Below, piece by piece: positions 27,074 through 35,257 of a stretch of 42,938 nucleotides of DNA. Below the pieces are notes generated by a model. That model was not told where the DNA came from, searched no databases, and saw only the letters and a program-made list of their open reading frames with translations. The DNA is from Okeania hirsuta (GTDB lineage Bacteria > Cyanobacteriota > Cyanobacteriia > Cyanobacteriales > Microcoleaceae): positions 1-42,938 of the forward strand of contig NZ_RCBY01000044.1 of NCBI RefSeq assembly GCF_003838195.1. The letters run 5' to 3'. A program made the translations under genes and the position numbers. The number at the start of each line of letters is the position of its first letter. The first letter of the stretch is position 1.

Positions 27074-28042
27074 GTGTCCACTGCTATCTATTCCGCAGAA
27101 TTAAAACAACTATCTCAAACAGGCGATCGCTTATTCGATCTGGGACAATTTGAAACTGCATTAAATACTTTTCAGGAAGCGTTAAAAATTGTGCTCACAT
27201 CTGAGCAACAAATAAATATTTTAAACCGTATTGGATTAGTTTATCGTCGTCTGGAAAAATATGATTGTGCCTTAAAATATCTCAATTTAGCCTTGCAACT
27301 TGCTCAAGAAATTGGCGACCAAAATCGAGTTGTAATGATTTTGAATGATATTGGCGAAACTTATTGTTTGTCTATAGAATATACTTCTGCCTTAAGATAC
27401 TATGCTCAAGCTTTAGAAATTGCCCAAGATTTTTGTAATTTATTAGGAATGGGTATAATTCTTAATCACTTAGGCGAAATATACAATTTACTAGGGTTAT
27501 TTGAACAAACTCTTAACTGTTGTCAAAAATCTCTAGAAATTTTCCATAAACTTGAAAGAAAATCAGAATTAGATAAATTAGCTTGCCAAACTAACATTGC
27601 TACAGCTCTTTATAATATAGGAGAAGCTTACTTATGGATCGGTCGATATACCCAAGCAAAAGAAATCCTAGAACTTACTTTAGCTATTCGTCAGAAAATT
27701 TGCAAAGTAACTTTGAATAAATTTAGTCAAACTACAGATTCTTTAGATAAAAATATTCTCCACAATAATTATCTTAATAGCAAAAAATTATCTCAAACAA
27801 ACCAACTACTCCAACAAGAAAAAATTTGCTTCAGTCAAAGTATTATCTCCCAATATAGAGCAGAATTAGCCAATACTATGAATTTAATCGAGAAAGTTTA
27901 TTGCCATATAGGTCAACAGCAAAAAGCAGAGAAGTATCGTCAAGAAAAACTTGAAATTTGGGAAAGTTGTGGTGAAAAATCTGTAATCTACAATACCTAT
28001 ATTTTGCCCTTTTATTTAAGATTTCCTTGTCATTATGCGTGA
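27074..28042 (+). CDS. TPR protein A
   Basis: The protein is 322 residues from GTG 27074. An in-frame TTG at 27011 would add 21 residues, but GTG 27074 aligns with the neighbouring paralogue's start and has GGAGG about 11 bases upstream. It holds roughly six TPR units of the Rapsyn/LGN-like type (QTGDRLFDLGQFETALNTFQEALKI, RIGLVYRRLEKYDCALKYLNLALQLAQEIGD, NIGEAYLWIGRYTQAKEILELTLAIRQK). There is no signal peptide, membrane helix or catalytic domain, so it is likely a cytosolic protein-protein adaptor. It is a tandem paralogue of the gene at 28276. Confidence 0.85.
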   Translation: MSTAIYSAELKQLSQTGDRLFDLGQFETALNTFQEALKIVLTSEQQINILNRIGLVYRRLEKYDCALKYLNLALQLAQEIGDQNRVVMILNDIGETYCLSIEYTSALRYYAQALEIAQDFCNLLGMGIILNHLGEIYNLLGLFEQTLNCCQKSLEIFHKLERKSELDKLACQTNIATALYNIGEAYLWIGRYTQAKEILELTLAIRQKICKVTLNKFSQTTDSLDKNILHNNYLNSKKLSQTNQLLQQEKICFSQSIISQYRAELANTMNLIEKVYCHIGQQQKAEKYRQEKLEIWESCGEKSVIYNTYILPFYLRFPCHYA

Positions 28043-28275
28043 AAATAAATTATCAGATTAGTTGGCAATACTATTACTTATGCTAGTATATAATCTATCC
28101 GTGCATTAATCAAAAAGTTCGGCGTTGGTCAATCAAGAGATGAAACTTTAAGAGTAGTCTGTTTCTGATACCTCTAATATATTTTACCAAAGTAAGTGAT
28201 GGGTCTCACCCCTAGTAAAAAATCATTTTACCAATTACCAACGCCAAAAGTTCAGTATTGTCAGGGAGCAATATT

Positions 28276-29211
28276 ATGAAATCTTATACTAGCCATCAAA
28301 ATGAATTGAAATATCTATTTCAAACAGGCGATCGCTTCTATAGTATAGGTCAACTAGAAACTGCATTAAAAAATTTTCAAAGAGCTTTAGAAATTACTAG
28401 ATTAATTAATAACCAGGAAACAAGACTCAATATTGTCTATAGAATTGGATTAGTTCACCGTAAAATAGGAGAATATTCCAATGCCCTTAAATACCTAGAA
28501 CTAGCCTTAGAACTAGCAAAAACAATAGGAAACGAAGCAAAAATCGCCACTATATATAATGAAAAAGGAGAAATTTATTATCTTTTAAAAGAGTATACTA
28601 CTGCTTTGAAGTGTTATTCACAAGCTCTAATAATATTTAATAAATTCAAAGATATCGTAGGTATCGGCAAAACAATTAATCACATTAGCACGATTTATAA
28701 TTTAACTGAATTATCAACTCAATCCCTAGAGTATTCTCGCAAATCTTTAAATATTTTTCAAAAGCTTGCTCAATCGGCAAAAAATGATAAATTGACAATT
28801 AAAATCAACGAATCAATTGCATTGCATAATATGGGAGAAGCATATTTTCTAATCAGTAGACCTCGCCAAGCTCAAGCCTTTTTAGAACTTGCTTTAGAGA
28901 TTCGGCAAAAACTCTGGGAAGATTCTCTAGATCGGTTAGCATTAACAATAGATAATATTCCTAAAATAGAAAAAAATCATTATTCTAGCTATGTATATCC
29001 TCAAAAAATGGCAACTTATGAACAGAAAGAAAAAGATGGATTTCGCAGAAGTATTTTTGCTGAATATGGTAAAGATTTAGTAAAAACTCTTGATTTAATC
29101 GAAAAAGTTTATAAAAATCTAGGGCTAGAGAGACAAGCGAATAACTATCATCAACAACGGATAGAAATTAGTGAAAAAATTAATAGTAATTCTTGGTTAG
29201 TTACAACTTAA
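28276..29211 (+). CDS. TPR protein B
   Basis: The protein has 311 residues from ATG 28276, with GGGAGC about 9 bases upstream. A TTG-initiated frame from 28258 is less likely. It shows the same succession of TPRs as protein A (FQTGDRFYSIGQLETALKNFQRALEI, RIGLVHRKIGEYSNALKYLELALELAKTIGN, NMGEAYFLISRPRQAQAFLELALEIRQKL) and a matching variable linker and C-terminal helix (LIEKVYKNLGLERQANNYHQQRIEI). A HIP1 octamer sits at the equivalent codons in both genes, supporting duplication. It is probably a cytosolic adaptor; partners are unknown. Confidence 0.85.
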   Translation: MKSYTSHQNELKYLFQTGDRFYSIGQLETALKNFQRALEITRLINNQETRLNIVYRIGLVHRKIGEYSNALKYLELALELAKTIGNEAKIATIYNEKGEIYYLLKEYTTALKCYSQALIIFNKFKDIVGIGKTINHISTIYNLTELSTQSLEYSRKSLNIFQKLAQSAKNDKLTIKINESIALHNMGEAYFLISRPRQAQAFLELALEIRQKLWEDSLDRLALTIDNIPKIEKNHYSSYVYPQKMATYEQKEKDGFRRSIFAEYGKDLVKTLDLIEKVYKNLGLERQANNYHQQRIEISEKINSNSWLVTT

Positions 29212-29643
29212 GCTGAAGTAAGATTATAGCAAATTCAAAAAAAGTCGATTTCTTAATCTGTAGTTCCTATCAATTTTTTACAACTTTACTACCTCTGATA
29301 AATTGCAAAAGTTATAAGCTTTTGAGCATTTAAAACATATATTCATTTTTTCTTAAAGGCAACAGGTATATCGCTACGCGTAAGTCAGAAGTTAGAAGTT
29401 AGAAGTCAGAATTAATCCCGGACTGACTTTGAGCATTTATAAATTTCCTAACTTATTTGCGTAGTGCTATAATACCAGTTTGATAAATGTTTGCTACAAA
29501 TAGATAGGATATTTCTTAGGAGTCAACCCACCCCTCGCCCCTCCCCCTCCCAGGAGGGGAACTCAGGAGTCAGAATGAGTGGTTTTAATAGCAGTTTTTA
29601 GGTCTGAATTTATCTTTTTACTCCAAGAGATATCTTTTATAAA

Positions 29644-29767
29644 GTAGGGGCGTTTTGCTCCACAATATGTAAACTAGAGAGCTTCTACGTTAGCCAATGG
29701 CCATTAGCTAGCTCACAACTACGTTAACGCCCTTACTGCCCCTATTATTGGTAACATTCTTTTTTGA
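29644..29767 (+). repeat. Dispersed repeat family R2, copy 2
   Basis: It shares GTAGGGGCGTTTTGCTCC, CAATGGCCATTAG and GGTAACATTCTTTTTT with copy 1 at 13925-14030. It carries an extra palindromic insertion (CTACGTTAACGCCC region). Confidence 0.6.
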
Positions 29768-29788
29768 CCCTTAGTATAATATCAACAG

Positions 29789-29874
29789 GACTTACGCACA
29801 AGATGAAATTATACACCATTTCTACGAGTGAACGGCCGTTCACCCCTATCATAAGTGGTAGTTATGCGTAAGTC
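29789..29874. repeat. Palindromic MITE-like element
   Basis: The ends GACTTACGCA (29789-29798) and TGCGTAAGTC (29865-29874) are perfect inverted repeats. At the centre is a perfect 16-bp palindrome, GTGAACGGCCGTTCAC (29828-29843). At 86 bp and non-coding, it fits a miniature mobile repeat. Confidence 0.7.
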
Positions 29875-30088
29875 GTAATCATATTAAGTCTGATTAATTG
29901 ACCACATTAAAAATTTTCTGCTCTTTCTCCTGTCAAATTTCTCAAACCACTGCTATTAAATGTTGCCTGTTACCTCAGACCTTACTATCATTTTTAACAG
30001 ATGTTTGCGTAGTATTTCCAGACCGAAAAGAGACCGACTAATTGCGCACTCGATGCCTGACTTTTGACTTTCAATTGCCCATAACTCT

Positions 30089-31522
30089 CTATATTTGACA
30101 AATATTAAGTCTTTTTACCATAGCAGAAAATAACTTTTCTAACTCCATAAACCATACCCAGTTTCCACTCATAGCAAACATTGCGGGTAAATGACCATAG
30201 GGTGCTTTTTCTAAATCAAATATTAAGTTATCGTGATTAGTCCAACCAATTATTGAATGCCAACCCAAGCGATCGCCTAATTTTTCATAAGTTAAAAAAA
30301 ATGTTTGAGTAGGCAAATTTTCCCAAATCTCTTTTTGTGCAGAAAAACCAAACTTACCATTTGAATATTTTACCCAAAGTTGATTAATAGTCCGTAGATC
30401 AGTGCAAGGTAAATGATTAATTGAATTAATATTTAATTTATCTCTATTTTCTCTATTAGTGATTTTTAACATTAACTTTGCTGTTTCTATATCTGCTTCT
30501 CGCCATTTTCCAGTAGCCAATAAATCACACAATTTACTATAATCAACTCCCCTTTCTGAATTTAAGTTTACTTCTAGAATAGATGAAGAGTCTACCAAAT
30601 TACTTACCTGTTTTTTAGGTAGTGAAACATCAACATCATTAGGTTTAATCAATGCCATAATTTCTGTCGCTGACTGAAACCTTTTCTTCGTTGCTCCGAC
30701 AATCATCCGGTCTAATATATTACCCAAAGGATCGCTAATAGGAGAAATTAAAAAATCTCGCCATACCCAATCATTTTCACTTACATCAAACAATTCAAAC
30801 GGTTCAACTTGAGTCAATAAATGAATACAAGTCACACCCAAACTATAAATATCACTAGCAAAAATTGACTTCCCAATAGCTTGTTCCGGCGCAGCATATC
30901 CAGCAGAACCAATAACTGTTCCCGTCACCGCCAAAGCAGTACGAGTTGCAAACTTTGCTGCCCCAAAATCTACTAATACTAATTCACCTTTTTTCTGGGA
31001 AGATATAGGTTGCTTAATAATATTATCCGGTTTAATATCCCGATGAATTACCTTTTGAGAATGAATAAATTCTAATACTGGCAATAAATCATTTAATAAC
31101 TCCCAAATCTGAGTTTCATTAAACGCCCCTACTGTTTCTAACTCCTGCTGTAAATTTTGCCCCTCAATAAATTCTTGAATTAAATATTGACGATTATCTT
31201 GAGTAAAAAATGCCAGTAATTCAGGAATCTGAGGATGTTTTCCTAAAGCTTCTAATCTCACTGCTTCTTTAGCAAATAATTCTGCTGCTTTTTCCATATT
31301 TTGTTTATCTTGAACTTCAGGAAAAAACTGCTTAATTACACAAAAAGCTTGAGATGGTTTAAATTCATCTACTGCTTGAAAAGTTCTACCAAAACCACCT
31401 TGACCAATAATTTTAATGGCACGATAACGTTCTGCTAAAAGTAATTTTGACCCACATTGCTGACAAAATTTTGTATCAGAAGGATTTTGATTTAGACATT
31501 CAGGATTTAAACATTGACTCAT
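30089..31522 (-). CDS. Serine/threonine protein kinase with C-terminal GUN4 domain
   Basis: The 477 residues begin with a short zinc ribbon (C4, C9, C20, C23: CLNPEC ... CQQC), common in cyanobacterial kinases. A Hanks-type kinase domain spans about 33-290: the glycine loop GQGGFGRTF, K64 in CVIKQFF, HRDIKPDN with D162, DFGAAK with D185, and GSAGYAAPEQ. All catalytic residues are present. From about 328 comes a GUN4 domain (YSKLCDLLATGKWREADIETAKLML, LPCTDLRTINQLWVKYSNGKFGFSAQKEIW), which in the stand-alone protein binds porphyrins and stimulates Mg-chelatase. The fusion therefore could sense tetrapyrroles and signal by phosphorylation, but that is inference. There is no transmembrane helix. 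It is convergent with the TPR genes. Confidence 0.93.
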   Translation of the reverse strand: MSQCLNPECLNQNPSDTKFCQQCGSKLLLAERYRAIKIIGQGGFGRTFQAVDEFKPSQAFCVIKQFFPEVQDKQNMEKAAELFAKEAVRLEALGKHPQIPELLAFFTQDNRQYLIQEFIEGQNLQQELETVGAFNETQIWELLNDLLPVLEFIHSQKVIHRDIKPDNIIKQPISSQKKGELVLVDFGAAKFATRTALAVTGTVIGSAGYAAPEQAIGKSIFASDIYSLGVTCIHLLTQVEPFELFDVSENDWVWRDFLISPISDPLGNILDRMIVGATKKRFQSATEIMALIKPNDVDVSLPKKQVSNLVDSSSILEVNLNSERGVDYSKLCDLLATGKWREADIETAKLMLKITNRENRDKLNINSINHLPCTDLRTINQLWVKYSNGKFGFSAQKEIWENLPTQTFFLTYEKLGDRLGWHSIIGWTNHDNLIFDLEKAPYGHLPAMFAMSGNWVWFMELEKLFSAMVKRLNICQI

Positions 31523-31530
31523 AATTTAAA

Positions 31531-31672
31531 CCAGTTATATTATCTGCCCCCTCCGTGGGAGCTACGCTATCAGATAATTAGTTATAATAAAATTTTTGTC
31601 TGTAGTTTTGCTCTAGCCCTTTAAATACTTATCTTATTGCTTAAGCCTAACTACGAAGCCGTATTATAACTG
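31531..31672 (-). repeat. Dispersed repeat family R3, copy B (inverted)
   Basis: On the minus strand it runs from CAGTTATAATACGGCTTCGT through GGGCTAGAGCAAAACTAC to TAGCTCCCACGGAGGGGGCA. It mirrors copy A at 26701-26937. The two copies face each other as inverted repeats about 4.6 kb apart around the TPR and kinase genes. Confidence 0.75.
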
Positions 31673-32179
31673 TTATACCTAACATGATATTACATAAAAG
31701 AATATTACAATATTTTGGTTGTAGGGAAGACAAAACTCTCACCAATGATTCTAAACTAATATATATAATTTCTCAAATAGATGAGGTACACAACTTTTTA
31801 ATTTTTGGTAAGAGAGAAGAATAAACAAAGAAAAAATACCATATTTTATTAATATGAAAACCCCTATAGTAGTCTTATATCATGTCCCCTTGAATATTTA
31901 TAAATAAGGGAGTAGGGACGTTCATGCAACCTTTGTACGCAGTAGAGATAATAGAGATATTTACCCTGTGTAAAAGCATAGGTTTTTTCATCACTAATTA
32001 TCCGGACTTAATATTAAATGATTTATCTTTTTCTTTTGGGTTTAAGAGCTGGTTGATCAACTTAGTTAAAAGTCTTACATCACCTAGCTTTCAGGAATTT
32101 TGGAACTAAAGGATGATAACTCGCCAAACCTAAGTATAGCCAGAAACTCAGCCTCTTAATATTTACTTGATAAATCCGC

Positions 32180-32235
32180 TGTAATTCCCCGCCGTCTACA
32201 GGGTGTTTACAAGCTTGTTAGGATTTAAGTCCCCA
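32180..32235 (-). mobile_element. Possible IS200/IS605-type right-end remnant
   Basis: TGTAATTCCCCGCCGTCTAC ... AAGTCCCC parallels TGAACTACCCCGCCGTGTAG ... AAGTCCCC at 42885-42931, where the element clearly interrupts a gene. No transposase sequence is attached here. This may be a solo, decayed end. Confidence 0.4.
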
Positions 32236-32265
32236 TCCACTTTTTCCTTCTTTCTTCTTCCTTAT

Positions 32266-33138
32266 TTAAGCAACCAATTTTCCTTGAGCAACCATGATAA
32301 CTTTACCACCAACTAATACTTCTATTCCTTCTACTTTTTTCTCTGCTTGTAACAATAATAAAGAAGGTCGATTAATTTCATATCCCTGTTCGACCCTAAT
32401 ATTAACTTTTGCCTCACCAAAATAATTATACTCAGCTAAATATCCTGCTAAACAACCATTAGCACTGCCCGTTGCCGGGTCTTCAGTAATTCCTAAATAT
32501 GGTGCAAACATTCTCACACTTAAATTATTAATACTATTGTATGTCTCAGGGCAAAATATTAAAATTTCTGTAGCTTTTGCTATCTGAATAAACTGATAAT
32601 ATTTATCCAAATTTACTTGAGCTTTCTTCAATGCTTTGAGATTTTTCAAAGGCACAATGATAAAAGGTATCCCTGTGGAAACTTCCTGAATAGGAAACCT
32701 CATATCTATATCACCCACCTCTAAATTTAATATCTCTGCTAAAGATTCAATTTGATATTTTTGAGCAAAAGTAGGCATATTCTGAGCCATCCATAAAACT
32801 TCACCTTTCCAACTCACAGCAATTTGTCCTACACCCATATTTAAAATTACTTGTTCCACCGAATTTTTAATAATTTCTCGTTGAATAATATAGGCAGTTC
32901 CTAATGTTGGATGACCAGCAAAAGGTAATTCTTGAGTAGGAGTAAATATCCGCACATCATAACCATTATTTCGTTGTGTTGAAGATAAAATAAAAGTAGT
33001 TTCTGAATAGTTCATCTCTCTGGAAATTTGCAACATTTCATTATCAGAAAGATTCTCAACTTCAGAACCTGTAAATACAGCCAGTTGATTACCAGCATAT
33101 TTAGTTTCAGCAAATACATCTACAATGTAAAATTTCAT
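32266..33138 (-). CDS. PhzF-family isomerase-like protein
   Basis: This 290-residue member of the PhzF/diaminopimelate-epimerase-like fold has two related domains. The family opening is MKFYIVDVFAETKYAGNQLAV. The catalytic glutamate is E46 in NYSETTF, and substrate-pocket motifs are FAGHPTLGTAY (G75-H76) and DPATGSANGCLAGYL. In phenazine-making bacteria PhzF isomerises trans-2,3-dihydro-3-hydroxyanthranilate. Most homologues outside phenazine clusters have unknown substrates, and no phz genes occur here, so only the family is claimed. It is soluble, with no signal peptide. It is separated from the kinase by repeats and probably monocistronic. Confidence 0.88.
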   Translation of the reverse strand: MKFYIVDVFAETKYAGNQLAVFTGSEVENLSDNEMLQISREMNYSETTFILSSTQRNNGYDVRIFTPTQELPFAGHPTLGTAYIIQREIIKNSVEQVILNMGVGQIAVSWKGEVLWMAQNMPTFAQKYQIESLAEILNLEVGDIDMRFPIQEVSTGIPFIIVPLKNLKALKKAQVNLDKYYQFIQIAKATEILIFCPETYNSINNLSVRMFAPYLGITEDPATGSANGCLAGYLAEYNYFGEAKVNIRVEQGYEINRPSLLLLQAEKKVEGIEVLVGGKVIMVAQGKLVA

Positions 33139-33428
33139 AGTATTTTGTTACCTTTAGGCTTATATAACTCATTTGGTATCTTTATTGGCGATTCAGTTTT
33201 TTGACAGGAGTCAGGAGTCAGGAGGTGGAGGGAAGGAATATGGGAAAAAGGTTGAAAAATACCCCCCACCTTCCCATCTCTTTTTAAATAGATCTCAAAT
33301 GGGTTCTATATTCGATCTAATTTATCAGATCGTCAAAGTTTGTAGCTACAGAACACCTAGACCGCGCAAATCGGGTGGAAAGAAAAATATTTTTCCCTTA
33401 AATATTAGTTATTTTAAAAGAAACTCAC
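33139..33428. other. Intergenic region upstream of the PhzF-like gene
   Basis: A GGAGTCA heptamer pair and purine-rich DNA lie at 33205-33245. The plus-strand frame 33173-33532 is low-complexity and crosses an IS1 end, so it is rejected. The decayed sensor pseudogene may extend into the right half on the minus strand. Confidence 0.4.
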
Positions 33429-33502
33429 TCAAAGGTCTAACCATATATCAGTCTATGGTTAGGAAAGTAGGAGTATTAGCGCTAGTATATGCTTCAATTT
33501 TT

Positions 33503-34548
33503 GGTAGTCCTGCTCGCGTAATGGTAATATAATTCAAATAGGTTAATCAAGTTAAGTTTGTGGAGAGCAATTGTCCTGAGTGCCAGTCTACTAAAATCAT
33601 TAAATATGAACATACCCACGATGGTAAACCTCGTTTCCGTTGTACTCATTGTGGGCGACAGTTTGTAGAAAATCCTACCCGAGGACCTATGGATGAAGCA
33701 ACAAAAATCATGATTGATCAAATGTTGCTCTTATAGATTAGCATTGGCAGCGATCGCTCTGATTAATATCATGTTCGGACGGGTCAGTTATAAATAAAAT
33801 TTAAGGACTGACAGTACCGACGGTATCAAATAAATACTGAAATTGTCTTTACTTTTCTCCAATATTTCCTCTTTTTCTCCAATATTTCCTCCTGACTCCT
33901 GAGTTCCCCTCCTGGGATGGGTTAGGGGTGGGTTGACTCCTGAGGACTCACAACATTTATTTATTTATAAGTATTCAACCGTTAGCGTAGCTCCCCCGGA
34001 GGGGGAACATGATATAACGGGTGTTTCAACAAAGTTGGTTGCAGATTTACCTTCACCAGAAGTATGACTTGGTTCCTCCACAGGTTGAGGTTAGTCACAA
34101 AAAATTGGCCAACAGACAATTCAAATGGATCAAATGTGGTGATTTGTTGGTGCAAAAAGTAATCAACAATGGATTTGGTTAGCAATGGATGTTGAAACTC
34201 GTGAAATTGTGGGAGCAGATATTGGCGATCGCTCTCAACAATCAGCTCAAAATCTTTGGCGCTGTTTGCCAGGGTTCTATGGTCAATGTGCAGTCTGCTA
34301 CAGTGATTTTGGGGAAGCTTACGAGATCATACTACCATCAATGCGACATCAAGCTGTGGGCAAGGAGACTGGTAAAACAAGCGATATAGAAAGGTTTAAC
34401 AATACCATGGGACAACAACGTATCGGACGGTTAGTACGAAAAACCTGATGGTTTTCTCAAAAATTAAGTAATCACATTGGAGCTATCTGGAATTTCATAC
34501 ATCACTATAATGCCACAATTTGTTAACCATTACTATGTAGGACTACCC
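33503..34548 (+). mobile_element. IS1-family insertion sequence with 8-bp target duplication
   Basis: The ends are inverted repeats: GGTAGTCCTGC...TAATGGTAA at 33503 and, on the minus strand, GGTAGTCCTAC...TAATGGTTAA from 34548. An exact 8-bp duplication CAATTTTT flanks it (33495-33502 and 34549-34556). The transposase is broken. The InsA-like zinc-finger part reads from 33559 (CPECQ ... CTHCGRQFVENPTRGPMDE). A frameshift follows at about 33733, then the nested insertion. The InsB-like part (34016-34527) contains IVGADIGDRSQQSAQNLW, QCAVCYSDF, RHQAVGKETGKTSDIERFNNT and IGAIWNFIHHYNA, with in-frame stops. Without the roughly 250-bp nested insertion the element would be about 0.8 kb, normal for IS1. 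It cannot move on its own. Confidence 0.88.
33766..34015. repeat. Miniature element nested inside the IS1 transposase
   Basis: It interrupts the transposase between ...RLALAAIA and TGV-like codons, exactly where IS1 proteins read AxIARVTGVS. Its ends are inverted: ATATCATGTTC (33766-33776) and GAACATGATAT (34005-34015). It contains TCCAATATTTCCTC direct repeats, a CCCCTCCTGGGA..TTAGGGGTGGGTT block and the CTCCCCCGGAGGGGGAACAT end also seen in repeat R3. It is non-coding. Confidence 0.65.
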
Positions 34549-34815
34549 AATTTTTTTACTAGCCAACCATTGATCGATATTATCTGCTCCTCGCTGCATT
34601 TCCAACAAAGCATTTTTTTTCAAATTATCCAGAATTAATTCACGGACAACTTGATAGCTATAAAAAGCAGCAATACTAACTACAAAAGTAGTACCTGCAA
34701 CCAACAAACGTAACAGAAAACTACGAGTCGATTTCTTGTCTTGTAGATGATTTTTCCACCAAATATTTAACCTTTGACAAAGTTTTATTGTTGGTAGTTA
34801 CTCTGTTCTAGTCAT

Positions 34816-35257
34816 AGCTATTTTATTCTAGTTGATTGAATCAAATCATTAGTTTTTTTTTAAGCACCTTAATTCACTATAATTAATCAGCCTGATTTTT
34901 ATTATACCAACTTGGTCTGCTCAAAAAGAATAACTTTGTAATGGTAATAGAAATAAATTCTTAATTCATCTATCATTTTTGATGATATATCATTCTCATT
35001 TTAAAATTATATTTATTGGTAATTATCCTATAACTACTAATAAAATTTTGATAGATATTAGGATATATAAGTCATCAGTCACTAAGTCATAACTTCAAAA
35101 AATTTGAAGTTAATTTGAATTATTATTTAACTGTAGACAATCTATGTTCTAATTGCGATAGCACCTCTTAAGATATATTATCATAAAGAAAATAAATTGC
35201 TCTTAAATTCTCAAAAGAGTAGTATAAAATTAATATCTAAAAACCAAAAACTTGATT
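34816..35257. other. Intergenic region upstream of metH
   Basis: This is very AT-rich with no gene. I searched for a cobalamin or SAM/SAH riboswitch by eye and recognised none of their conserved boxes. The metH promoter should lie here but is not resolvable. Confidence 0.45.

Larger units (their letters stand above)
29212..30088. other. Repeat-rich intergenic region between convergent genes
   Basis: No gene is supported in 877 bases. It contains AAGTTAG/AAGTCAG heptamers (29384-29411), a CCCCTCCCAGGAGGGG palindrome (about 29543-29562), repeat R2 copy 2 (29644-29767) and a palindromic MITE-like unit (29789-29874). The sequence near 30044-30075 echoes the leader of the CHAT gene. Confidence 0.65.
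31523..32265. other. Intergenic region with repeat R3 copy B and an IS end-like patch
   Basis: Repeat R3 copy B (31531-31672) begins 8 bases beyond the kinase start codon and must overlap its promoter. A 61-codon plus-strand frame at 31924-32109 has no recognisable sequence. A GC-richer patch at 32180-32235 resembles the IS end at 42885. The rest is AT-rich. Confidence 0.55.
33429..34815 (-). pseudogene. Decayed Cache-type membrane sensor gene, split by IS1
   Basis: Reading the minus strand from 34815 gives ATG ACT AGA ACA GAG followed by a TAA at codon 6. It then continues in the same frame as a transmembrane sensor N-terminus: a basic region, the hydrophobic helix LLVAGTTFVVSIAAFYSYQVV, and the periplasmic start NALLEMQRGADNIDQWLASKK. 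If the IS1 element (33503-34548) and one copy of its target duplication are removed, the frame resumes left of 33502 as IEAYTSANTPTFLTID, then a stop, then YMVRPLSEFLL. That is the typical ID-WLA-RK--E---IANTP motif of Cache-domain sensors in cyanobacteria. The gene was probably dead or dying when the IS entered, as stops occur on both sides. The downstream signalling domains are missing. Confidence 0.75.

Noticed and set aside
26701-31672. Composite transposon bounded by R3 repeats
   Set aside because: The copies encode no transposase, differ in length, and no target duplication is visible around the pair.
31924-32109. Plus-strand 61-codon frame
   Set aside because: No ribosome-binding site, no known motif and no neighbour linkage.
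33173-33532. Plus-strand 119-codon frame
   Set aside because: It begins in heptamer repeats, is antisense to the sensor pseudogene and crosses the IS1 end.
34816-35257. Cobalamin, SAM or SAH riboswitch before metH
   Set aside because: None of the conserved boxes were recognised by eye. A covariance search would settle it.
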